Below are positions 1 through 5,639 of a stretch of 6,033 nucleotides of DNA, in pieces. Each line of letters opens with the position of its first letter. Within the stretch, counting starts at the first letter, position 1. Source of the stretch: Planctomycetota bacterium (GTDB taxonomy: Bacteria; Planctomycetota; Planctomycetia; Isosphaerales; Isosphaeraceae); the NCBI GenBank assembly GCA_021778575.1, contig JAJYCH010000322.1:1-6033 (forward strand), written 5' to 3'. The translations under genes and the position numbers were made by a program. The notes under the pieces were generated by a model. That model was not told the DNA's origin, searched no databases, and worked only from the letters and a program-made list of their open reading frames with translations.

Positions 1-332
1 TCCTTGACGAGATAGCCCCTGGCTCCGGCCTGGAGAGACCGGTAAATGTCCTCGTCGCTGGCAAACGAGGTCAGAATGATCAGCCTGGCCTGGGGGTTGG
101 CCATCCGGATGGCGACCAGGGTCTCGATCCCGTTCATGGCGGGCATCCGCAGATCGATCACGGCGACATCAGGTAAGACCTGGCTGAACAGAGCAACCGC
201 CTCGCAACCATCCGCCGCCTCGCCGACAACCTTCATGCCCGACTGCCGGTTAATCAGCGCGACCAGACCTTCCCGGAGGATCGGATGATCGTCGGCAACC
301 AGGATCCGGATCGGGGCAAGAGCAAGTGACAC
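1..332 (-). CDS. NarL/FixJ-type response regulator, receiver domain (3' end cut by window edge)
   Basis: This is the receiver half of a two-component response regulator; the expected C-terminal LuxR-type helix-turn-helix would lie beyond the left edge and is not seen. Numbering from the GTG at 332, the acidic pair is D14-D15 (ILVADDHP), the phosphoacceptor is D60 in VIDLRMPAMNG, the beta4 threonine is T88 in ILTSF, and the conserved lysine is K110 in GYLVK. All key residues are present, so it should be phosphorylated by a histidine kinase that is not in the window. The GTG at 332 puts the domain at the usual distance from the N-terminus, with AGGA about 10 bases upstream. The frame stays open upstream to an ATG at 524, preceded by AAGGA at 9 bases. 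That start would add 64 residues rich in Ser, Arg and Gln with no domain-like pattern. The family is clear; the start is uncertain. Confidence 0.9.
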   Translation of the reverse strand, partial: MSLALAPIRILVADDHPILREGLVALINRQSGMKVVGEAADGCEAVALFSQVLPDVAVIDLRMPAMNGIETLVAIRMANPQARLIILTSFASDEDIYRSLQAGARGYLVK

Positions 333-524
333 GCCTGGTTGATCCTGTTCCTGGGTCGATTCCGACACGTTCGAACCGCTCGGGTTCTCGCGAATCGACC
401 GTTGCTGATGACGACCAACCGAATTCCGGCTCCGATCCACCGATTTTCGGGATTGGCGGAGCGCGATGGAATGATTGGCGTCTTTCGCTTCGCCAGGAAG
501 TGAATCAAGTCCTCGCTGGGGCAT

Positions 525-971
525 GACCGCGATTCCTTGGATGGGTCCAGGAGAATCCATTCGAGAATCAGGTCGAATTACAACCTGTTCATGGACAAGA
601 TCTGGTCAACCCAGGTTAAGTGAAGGATACACAAACGTCACCTAGCACTCATTTTAGGCCTGGACCACAATCAAGTCCATCACGAATTGATTGGTTTTGG
701 GACAATCTGTTGCGAAAAGTAGACCAAACTCAAGCATTTGCTCCAGAATGTCGTCCAAATCGAGACACTCGCGACCGGTTGACTCAATGAAAATGCCAAA
801 AAACTTCGGCAACCGACGATCGGCAAAGTAAGCACTCGAGGTCTCCCGACCCACGTTGGGTTCCGGAATCTGCACCGGGGCCGACGAGTTTCTTGTATTC
901 CGAACCCGGTGGCGACAGAGTTATGAGTCAAGACAGAGCTATCGCCACCCCTGGACCCTGGACGACCTCTC
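525..971. other. Intergenic gap between divergent regulator and HAD gene
   Basis: About 450 bases between the leftward response regulator and the rightward phosphatase gene. It must hold the promoters of both genes, since they diverge, but I see no convincing -35/-10 pair. A TTGACC on the minus strand near 610 and a TTGACT on the plus strand at 779 lack good partners. AT content rises between about 590 and 830 relative to the flanking genes. No hairpin followed by a T-run and no tRNA-like fold were found. The only coding candidate is the doubtful leftward frame at 654-875, listed separately. Confidence 0.5.
654..875 (-). CDS. Doubtful small hypothetical protein (73 aa)
   Basis: Not recognised. 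The frame from a GTG at 875 to a TAA at 654 gives an acidic 73-residue protein. Its second half alternates hydrophobic and charged residues the way a folded protein does (for example LPKFFGIFIE and DLDDILEQMLEFGLLF). It has no signal peptide, membrane segment or known motif. Against it: no Shine-Dalgarno sequence precedes the GTG, third-position GC is only about half (clearly below the neighbouring genes), and the open frame runs about 50 bases further upstream without a better start. It could be a gene remnant, a recently acquired small gene, or chance. Confidence 0.25.
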   Translation of the reverse strand: MQIPEPNVGRETSSAYFADRRLPKFFGIFIESTGRECLDLDDILEQMLEFGLLFATDCPKTNQFVMDLIVVQA

Positions 972-1658
972 ATGATCCGCTTCCCGGTTCTGGCGACCGA
1001 TTATGACGGCACGCTCGCTCGTGAAGGACGAGTGGACGACGTCACCTGGGCGGCCGTCGAGCGGCTCAAGGCTTCTGGGCGGAAAATCGTGCTGGTCACG
1101 GGGCGCGAGCTGGACGAGTTGCTCGGGATCTGCCCGAGGATCAATCTGTTCGACCTCGTCGTCGTCGAGAACGGGGCTCTGCTCTATCGCCCGGCCGACC
1201 GTACCGAGACGAGCCTGGCCGCTCGCCCGCCCGACCACTTCGTGGAATCACTCCGGCGCAAGGGAGTGGATCGGATCTCGGTGGGCCGGGTCATCGTGGC
1301 GGCCTGGGAACCGCATCGCTCGACAATCGAGGCAACGATTGCCGAGTTGGGGCTCGACCTCCGGATCATCTCGAACAAGGCAGCCCTGATGATCCTGCCA
1401 ACCGCGATCGACAAGGCGTCGGGCCTGATCGCGGCGCTCGATGAGCTTGGCCTGACCCCGGCCGACACCGTCAGCGTGGGCGACGCCGAGAACGACCTGG
1501 CGATGCTCGAAGTTTGCGGCCTCGGCGTGGCCGTCGCCAATGCCCTGCCGATGGTCAAGGAACGCGTGCCGCTCGTGACGCGAGGCGAACGAGGAGCTGG
1601 AGTTGTCGAGCTGATCGAGATTCTCCTGCGGAACGGTGGCGTGATCGAAGCGACTTGA
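972..1658 (+). CDS. HAD-IIB (Cof-like) phosphatase
   Basis: A 228-residue cytoplasmic hydrolase of the haloacid dehalogenase superfamily, subclass IIB, with all four catalytic motifs. Motif I is D10-Y-D12-G-T-L, where D10 is the expected nucleophile and D12 the general acid/base. Motif II is T43 in VLVTGRE. Motif III is K148 in IDKASGLIAAL. Motif IV is GDAENDLAML at 170-179, with D171 and D175 for Mg2+. ENGA at 66-69 is typical of Cof-type members, and the cap domain lies between motifs II and III (about 75-145). IIB enzymes dephosphorylate sugar phosphates, phosphoglycolate or similar small molecules, and the substrate cannot be told here. The ATG at 972 places motif I at the usual distance from the N-terminus, although the Shine-Dalgarno sequence is weak. 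The BASS transporter gene follows 124 bases downstream on the same strand. Length is slightly short for the subclass but complete. Confidence 0.92.
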   Translation: MIRFPVLATDYDGTLAREGRVDDVTWAAVERLKASGRKIVLVTGRELDELLGICPRINLFDLVVVENGALLYRPADRTETSLAARPPDHFVESLRRKGVDRISVGRVIVAAWEPHRSTIEATIAELGLDLRIISNKAALMILPTAIDKASGLIAALDELGLTPADTVSVGDAENDLAMLEVCGLGVAVANALPMVKERVPLVTRGERGAGVVELIEILLRNGGVIEAT

Positions 1659-1723
1659 ATGAAGCCGATTTTATCGTGACTTCATCATCCGCTCAGAAAC
1701 AACTCCGAGAATGTGGTGGTCCA

Positions 1724-1750
1724 CTCGGCGGGAGACGGTTCTCCGCCGAG
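1724..1750 (+). promoter_or_regulatory. Hairpin in leader of the transporter gene
   Basis: CTCGGCGG (1724-1731) pairs perfectly with CCGCCGAG (1743-1750). After one bulged G, AGA/TCT adds three pairs and closes a CGGT loop. It lies 65 bases after the phosphatase stop and 33 bases before the transporter start. There is no T-run after it, only TTT at 1753-1755, so it could be a weak terminator for the upstream gene, an mRNA processing or stability element, or a leader structure. No known riboswitch was recognised. Confidence 0.4.
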
Positions 1751-1782
1751 GATTTCACCGACCTCGATCCAGGTGAATTCGC

Positions 1783-2856
1783 ATGTCCAGCAGACGGAAC
1801 GCCCTCGACCGGTTCTCGCACTTCGTTCACGACCATTTTTTCGGTCTGTTGCTGGCGACTTACGTGGTTGCCGCCGTCTGGCCCGGACCAGGGTTGGCGA
1901 TTCGGAAGGTTTCGATCGGAGATCTCTCGGGGAACTGGGGCGGCCTGAACCTCTCGCTGCCTTCTCTGATGTTGGGATTCTTGTTGCTCAATGCCGGGCT
2001 CGGGGTGAAAGCCTCGGAACTCCGCAACCTGGTCAGCCGACCGTCGTTGCTGGGTCTGGGCCTGGTGGCGAACCTGGCGATCCCGATTCTCTTCATCTTC
2101 GGTGTTTCTCGGCTCCTCCACGGCTGGCATAATGGCGATGAGGTCCAGACGATCCTGGTCGGCCTGGCGCTGGTGGCCTCAATGCCGATCGCGGGTTCGT
2201 CGACGGCATGGTCGCAAAATGCCGACGGCGATCTCGCGCTCAGCCTCGGCCTGGTCGTCGGGTCGACGATCCTGAGCCCGCTGGCCACTCCGCTGTCTCT
2301 TCATGCCGTCGGGTTCATGGCCTCCGGAGATTACGCCGAGGACCTCCACGAACTGGCCACGACGGGTTCGGGGTTCTTTCTGATGGCCTGCGTGGTCATC
2401 CCGTCGGCGCTGGGGATCGTGATCCGCCTGGTCGTCGGCGAGTCGAGACTGGCGGTCGCTCGACCTCACCTGAAGCTGGCGAACTCGGTGAACCTCCTGG
2501 TTCTCAGTTATTCCAATGCCGCGGCGGTGCTTCCTCGGACTCTTGCCAGCCCCGACTGGGATTTTCTCGGGATGATCGTGGCGATCACCGCTGGACTTTG
2601 CACCCTGGCTTTCGCGTCGGGCTGGTGGATCGCTCGTCGCCTTGATGCCGGCCCATCAGCACGGGCTTCGTTGATGTACGGTCTGGGGATGAACAACAAC
2701 GGGACCGGTCTGGTTCTCGCCTCAATGGCACTCGCCGATCATCCGCAGGTGATGCTGCCGATTCTGGTCTACAACCTGGTCCAGCAGATCGTCGCCGGTC
2801 TGGTCGGGCAACTTGTTCGACGATTGACGCCCTCGCCGGCGATCGAATCGGCGTGA
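1783..2856 (+). CDS. BASS/SBF (bile acid:sodium symporter) family transporter
   Basis: A 357-residue integral inner-membrane protein with about nine to ten hydrophobic segments, the usual size and layout of the BASS/SBF family (Na+-coupled uptake of organic anions; the bacterial substrate is usually unknown). Diagnostic stretches are MPIAGSSTAWSQNADGD at 134-150, followed by LALSLGLVVGSTILSPL, and the crossover-like GLGMNNNGTGLVLAS at 300-314. LVYNLVQQIVAGLV near the C-terminus is also typical. The start is supported by AGGTGA at 1771-1776, six bases before the ATG. At the crossover segment many characterised members have Glu then Met-Gln-Asn; here the equivalent appears to be G300 and M303-N304-N305, so sodium coordination may differ. 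It follows the phosphatase gene on the same strand, separated by a hairpin. The family call is firm and the substrate unknown. Confidence 0.88.
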   Translation: MSSRRNALDRFSHFVHDHFFGLLLATYVVAAVWPGPGLAIRKVSIGDLSGNWGGLNLSLPSLMLGFLLLNAGLGVKASELRNLVSRPSLLGLGLVANLAIPILFIFGVSRLLHGWHNGDEVQTILVGLALVASMPIAGSSTAWSQNADGDLALSLGLVVGSTILSPLATPLSLHAVGFMASGDYAEDLHELATTGSGFFLMACVVIPSALGIVIRLVVGESRLAVARPHLKLANSVNLLVLSYSNAAAVLPRTLASPDWDFLGMIVAITAGLCTLAFASGWWIARRLDAGPSARASLMYGLGMNNNGTGLVLASMALADHPQVMLPILVYNLVQQIVAGLVGQLVRRLTPSPAIESA

Positions 2857-3190
2857 GCCGGTCTCATCCGGAGAAATCGAATTGTCCAGGGAAAAATCGA
2901 TGAGTGCTTGGAAATATTTGAACAGACCGTCGCGAACTGGTTGCTTGACGGTTCCCCCTCGTCGAGCACGAGTCGGATTTTCCGGAGCCCTGGTTCGCGA
3001 TCAACTCGGGCGCGTTAAACTTGGTGATTGACTTCACTAGGGTTGGACTCGAACAATTCGAATGGGCGCCGCTGCCGATCGTCGACCGGCTCGTCCCTCG
3101 ATCACAGTCCCGGGATGTCGTGCGAAATCCCGGTTCGAGGGCATCGAGCATTCTGACCGACTCTGGCTGACGTTCCTGGGAGACTCGATC
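2857..3190. other. Intergenic gap upstream of the receiver-like gene
   Basis: A stretch of 334 bases with no convincing gene. The receiver frame stays open upstream as far as an ATG at 3062, but that extension is Arg/Pro-rich with no domain pattern, and the ATG at 3191 has a good ribosome binding site. A TTGACT near 3029 could be a -35 element for the receiver gene, but the matching -10 (about GAACAA, 17 bases on) is poor. No terminator-like hairpin was found directly after the transporter stop. Confidence 0.5.
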
Positions 3191-3571
3191 ATGGACAAGC
3201 CGCGCATCCTTTCCGTTGGTCAGTGCTCGTTTGACCACGGGATGATTTCCCGACACCTTCGGACGATCTACGGAGCCGAAGTCGTGGGAGCCAACGCGGT
3301 GGGTGAAGCCCTCGTCTCACTCCGCGCGGGGAATTTTGACGTGGTGCTGATCAACCGGATTCTCGACGCCGATGGGACGCCGGGGATCGAACTGATTCGA
3401 GCGATCAAGGCCGAACCCGACCTGGCCGCCATCCCGGTGATGCTCGTCAGCAACTACGAAGACGCCCAGATGGAGGCTCAGTCCGTGGGAGCTGTCCCTG
3501 GATTCGGCAAGACCGACCTCCTGCAGAAGACCGTGCCGGCGCTCGAAGCGATCTTCGCCAAGGCGGTTTGA
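3191..3571 (+). CDS. Stand-alone degenerate receiver (pseudo-receiver) protein
   Basis: A 126-residue single-domain cytoplasmic protein with the beta-alpha layout of a CheY-like receiver: RILSVGQ (beta1), FDVVLINRILDADGTPGIEL (beta3 and loop), IPVMLVSNYED (beta4), and VPGFGKTDLL (beta5). The beta4 serine (S87) and beta5 lysine (K107, in GKT rather than the usual KP) remain. The phosphoacceptor position is N55 instead of Asp, and the acidic pair after beta1 is replaced by G10-Q11. Mg2+-dependent phosphorylation in the usual way is therefore unlikely, and it may act as a constitutive or partner-binding receiver. It has no output domain. The start at 3191 is supported by GGGAG at 3178-3182, eight bases upstream. 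It stands alone on its strand, with hairpins downstream. An in-frame ATG at 3062 would add 43 residues and looks wrong. Confidence 0.85.
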   Translation: MDKPRILSVGQCSFDHGMISRHLRTIYGAEVVGANAVGEALVSLRAGNFDVVLINRILDADGTPGIELIRAIKAEPDLAAIPVMLVSNYEDAQMEAQSVGAVPGFGKTDLLQKTVPALEAIFAKAV

Positions 3572-3594
3572 GGGGCTTAGCGATCGTTCAACCC

Positions 3595-3624
3595 ATCGAA
3601 AGCCACGAGAGATCTCGGTTCGAT
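3595..3624 (+). terminator. Possible hairpin after the receiver-like gene
   Basis: ATCGAA (3595-3600) pairs with TTCGAT (3619-3624), and an inner CGAGA/TCTCG lies between them, 23 bases after the receiver stop. The two stems are separated by unequal internal loops, the inner loop is only two bases, and no T-run follows, so this is a weak candidate. Confidence 0.25.
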
Positions 3625-3674
3625 TGAAGGATCGGCTCAACGAATTCATGCTGGGTCCGCACGAGAACCGTGGT

Positions 3675-3715
3675 AACAAGTCGAGCCGGACCAGGTGGCC
3701 CGGCTCAACTTGGTT
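3675..3715. terminator. Bidirectional hairpin between convergent genes
   Basis: GAGCCGG (3683-3689) and CCGGCTC (3700-3706) form a seven-pair core around a ten-base loop. After one C-A mismatch, AGT/ACT extends the stem, and with one further unpaired base AAC/GTT closes the foot (3675-3677 with 3713-3715). It lies in the 174-base gap between the converging receiver gene (stop 3571) and small leftward gene (stop 3746), where a shared terminator is expected. Only a short T-rich tract (GGTTTAT) follows on the plus strand and TTGTT on the minus strand. Confidence 0.55.
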
Positions 3716-3725
3716 TATCGATTCA

Positions 3726-3739
3726 CCGTTCCGGAACGG
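3726..3739. repeat. 14-base perfect palindrome
   Basis: CCGTTCCGGAACGG is its own reverse complement. It sits six bases beyond the stop codon of the small leftward gene and next to the larger hairpin at 3675-3715. It may form the first of two tandem terminator stems for leftward transcription. A dimeric regulator site is possible but less likely at a 3' end. Confidence 0.5.
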
Positions 3740-3745
3740 CGTGGC

Positions 3746-4093
3746 TCAGGCGAGTCGCGCGTATTCGTTGAGGGCGTCGGCCAGTTTGCGGCTGGCTTCG
3801 CTGTCGGGACCTTGCATCATCTCGGTGACGAACGCGAAGGCGGCGATTCCGCGATTTTTCTGACCCCAGAGGTTGTTCAGTCCGGCTTCTCGACCATAAA
3901 GGCGCGGTTGCGACTGCGCCAGCCAGGAGGACAGATTCGTCGAATCCTTCCAGCCGTCGAACGCCTCGATCCGCTCCTGACCTTCGGGACTCGCCCAGTA
4001 GGTGAGTGAGGGATTCTCGCCCGGAAGCTTGGCGACATTCTGGCTCTGGCCGAGGGTCATGATGACCGATTCTTCTTCCATCAGTCCCGCCAT
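3746..4093 (-). CDS. Small uncharacterised protein, cysteine-free copy of the module in its neighbour
   Basis: Not a family I recognise. From the ATG at 4093 it has 115 residues; about residues 32-113 are one domain matching, without a gap, residues of the secreted protein encoded just upstream (39 of 82 identical by hand count). Shared landmarks are YW-S---GQ, F-GW--ST-LSSWLAQ, LYG--AG-NNLWG--N--IA and EYA. The protein is hydrophilic, has no signal peptide or membrane segment, and is probably cytoplasmic. It has no cysteine, while its relative has six in this region. The start at 4093 has GGAG eight bases upstream (4102-4105). An in-frame ATG at 4150 would add 19 residues (MDHSGASALISL...), but only six bases separate it from a perfect hairpin and it has no free Shine-Dalgarno sequence. 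Codon use fits the rest of the window, and the similarity to its neighbour shows the frame is real. Confidence 0.8.
   Translation of the reverse strand: MAGLMEEESVIMTLGQSQNVAKLPGENPSLTYWASPEGQERIEAFDGWKDSTNLSSWLAQSQPRLYGREAGLNNLWGQKNRGIAAFAFVTEMMQGPDSEASRKLADALNEYARLA
3755..4000 (-). repeat. Shared module, small-protein copy
   Basis: The coding segment for the 82-residue domain that matches 4461-4706 in the same orientation. The two segments are equal in length (246 bases), visibly related at DNA level in the LSSWLAQ and NNLWG parts, and diverged elsewhere, so the duplication is not recent. Confidence 0.8.
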
Positions 4094-4156
4094 GCAATTG
4101 ACTCCATCGACTGTGAGAGAGATGAGGGCACTCGCTCCGGAGTGATCCATGGTGAG

Positions 4157-4188
4157 CGAAGGGCCGGATCGTTCGATCCGGCCCTTCG
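4157..4188. terminator. Perfect 15-bp inverted repeat between secreted-protein gene and small gene
   Basis: CGAAGGGCCGGATCG (4157-4171) and its exact reverse complement (4174-4188) are separated by TT. In RNA this would be a very stable GC-rich stem with a short loop. It begins 20 bases after the stop of the secreted-protein gene (reading leftward) and ends six bases before the alternative ATG at 4150. It is most likely the terminator or 3' stabilising stem of the secreted-protein transcript. There is no T-run after it in either direction. If the two genes share a transcript, it could reduce translation of the small gene. Confidence 0.65.
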
Positions 4189-4208
4189 CGTGTTGACGAC
4201 CGGGTGGC

Positions 4209-5639
4209 TTACCAGCAGCTCGAGACCTGATAGACCACGTTGCAAGCGAGCTGGTGGTTGCCGGTATTACCGAAGTAGAGCGAACCGCATGAAGCCTTGC
4301 TGTTCTCGAACGAGAGCAGGCTGCCGACCGTCGCCCAGGGGTTCCAGCTCGAAGTGCCGAAGGCACTGCACGAGCCCGAGGTGTTCACCCACTGCGATCC
4401 GACGCTCGAATTGCAATTAAAGCCCCAGTTGCAGGCGGTCGAACCGCCGAGACCCCAGGTGCTGGCGTATTCGTCGATGGCGGCGGAGAGCGTGGTGCAC
4501 TCCAGGCTCTCGGCACCGTACTGGCATTCGAGCGAGAGGCAGTACGAAGCAATACTGCTATTGCTCATCCCCCAGAGGTTGTTGCAACCGGCGTTCGAGC
4601 CATAGAGGTTGGAGTAATTCTGGGCCAGCCAGCTCGACAGGCAGGTCGAGCCGCTCCAGCCGCCGAACGACTGGATCAGCGACTGGCCCGAGCAGCTCGA
4701 CCAGTAACCGCTGGTGCTGACGTTGTCGAAGGTAGCCGTGGCCACCGCGCAGTTGTTGTGGGCGGTGGCGGCCAGGCCGATATAAACCGACTGCGACATG
4801 TTGATCGTGTCGGTGCCGATCAAGGTCCAGTTGACGCCGTTGCTCGAATCGTAGCCGGTCAGCGTGTTGCCCGAGCGGACGATCTTGACGTAGACCGGCG
4901 TGGTCGAGTTACAGCCATAGCTGTTGCTGGCCGACCAGCTATTGCTCTGGCCGCCCTGGGTCTCGCGGTCCTGGAAGACCACGCCGTTACCGGGCGTGGC
5001 GAAGACCGAGGCCTGTGGCGAACCAGCGCTGAGCGACTGGCGGATCATGACACCGGCCTTGGCCCAGGCGTCGGTGTTGCTGATGCTGTCGACCCGGGCG
5101 ACGATCTCACCATCGCCGTTGAGCGTCTGGTAGACGTAGTTGGCGGCGTCGGCGGTGCCCCAAACATCGGCACCGCTGGCGGTCAGCGTGTAGGTGCCGT
5201 TGTTGTAGACCTCGGTCCCCGGCGTGCTGACGCTGCCGATGTCGCTCTGGACGTTAGCCAACGGCGGCGTGGTGATGCAGGTCGTTCCGCATCCGTCGGA
5301 GTCGGAGCTGAAGAACCGCTGCTCACCGTGATAGGTGACGTTGCTGCCGGTCGGGCCGAACTGGGTGATCGCGGCTCCGCAGACGAAGTCGACCTGGTAG
5401 GCACCCGAGGGGAGCGTGACGCTGACGGTGTGCGTGCCGGGTGTGAACGTCCCGGTGTCGAGGCTGTAAACGGTCTGGGCGCTCAGCGGGGCACCGCTGT
5501 AAGGCACGATGTAGCTGACCAGGCTGACCATCTGGTTGGAGTTCCCGGTGACCGTGAAGGTTGCCGAGACCGTGTTGCCTGGGTTGGTGTTGCCCGAGAG
5601 AGTGCCGTAGGTCTTGCTGTTCGTCGAGCAGCCGCAGCT
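4209..5639 (-). CDS. Cys-rich extracytoplasmic protein with DUF1349-like beta-sandwich and novel module (N-terminus missing)
   Basis: At least 477 residues; the frame enters from the junction near 5640 without a start or signal peptide, so the 5' end is absent. The first in-frame Met (5531) lies inside a Ser/Thr/Asn-rich surface-protein segment and is probably not the start. Numbering from that Met: 20-95 is a beta-rich segment (GTHTVSVTLPSGAYQVDFV); about 95-275 resembles the DUF1349/concanavalin-like sandwich (DAWAKAGVMIRQSL, TPGNGVVFQDR, YVKIVRSGNTLTGYDSSNGVNW); 276-357 is the module shared with the small neighbouring protein; 358-440 is a Cys/Trp/Asn-rich tail. It has 17 cysteines in 440 residues, 12 of them from 280 onward, which suggests disulfides and export. 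No catalytic motif is seen; binding or surface display is the likely role, by inference. Domain similarity is from memory of the family. Confidence 0.82.
   Translation of the reverse strand, partial: SCGCSTNSKTYGTLSGNTNPGNTVSATFTVTGNSNQMVSLVSYIVPYSGAPLSAQTVYSLDTGTFTPGTHTVSVTLPSGAYQVDFVCGAAITQFGPTGSNVTYHGEQRFFSSDSDGCGTTCITTPPLANVQSDIGSVSTPGTEVYNNGTYTLTASGADVWGTADAANYVYQTLNGDGEIVARVDSISNTDAWAKAGVMIRQSLSAGSPQASVFATPGNGVVFQDRETQGGQSNSWSASNSYGCNSTTPVYVKIVRSGNTLTGYDSSNGVNWTLIGTDTINMSQSVYIGLAATAHNNCAVATATFDNVSTSGYWSSCSGQSLIQSFGGWSGSTCLSSWLAQNYSNLYGSNAGCNNLWGMSNSSIASYCLSLECQYGAESLECTTLSAAIDEYASTWGLGGSTACNWGFNCNSSVGSQWVNTSGSCSAFGTSSWNPWATVGSLLSFENSKASCGSLYFGNTGNHQLACNVVYQVSSCW
4461..4706 (-). repeat. 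Shared module, secreted-protein copy (six cysteines)
   Basis: The coding segment for residues 276-357, the counterpart of 3755-4000. Cysteines are at 280, 297, 316, 331, 336 and 345 (numbered from the Met at 5531), enough for three disulfides. At the aligned positions the small protein has Pro, Asn, Leu, Ala, Met and Ser. Confidence 0.8.

Noticed and set aside
680..973. Leftward frame of 97 codons upstream of the phosphatase gene
   Set aside because: Arg/Ser/Pro-rich with no domain pattern, overlaps a more protein-like frame, and runs up to the phosphatase start on the other strand.
3035..3066. tRNA T-arm-like stretch (GTTCGAGTCC on the minus strand)
   Set aside because: The flanking bases do not form a five-pair T stem, and no anticodon, D-arm or acceptor stem could be found around it.
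3062..3190. N-terminal extension of the receiver-like protein from an ATG at 3062
   Set aside because: The added residues are Arg/Pro-rich and not receiver-like, and the ATG at 3191 has GGGAG at the right distance and fits the domain start.
4151..4366. Upstream extension of the small protein to an in-frame start at 4366
   Set aside because: The extra residues are Arg/Ser-rich, pass through the perfect hairpin and overlap the end of the secreted-protein gene in another frame.
5323..5616. Continuation of the synthetase frame past LLDE
   Set aside because: The residues become a Gln/His/Arg-rich string with no similarity to the synthetase family; this part is the secreted-protein gene read in the wrong frame.
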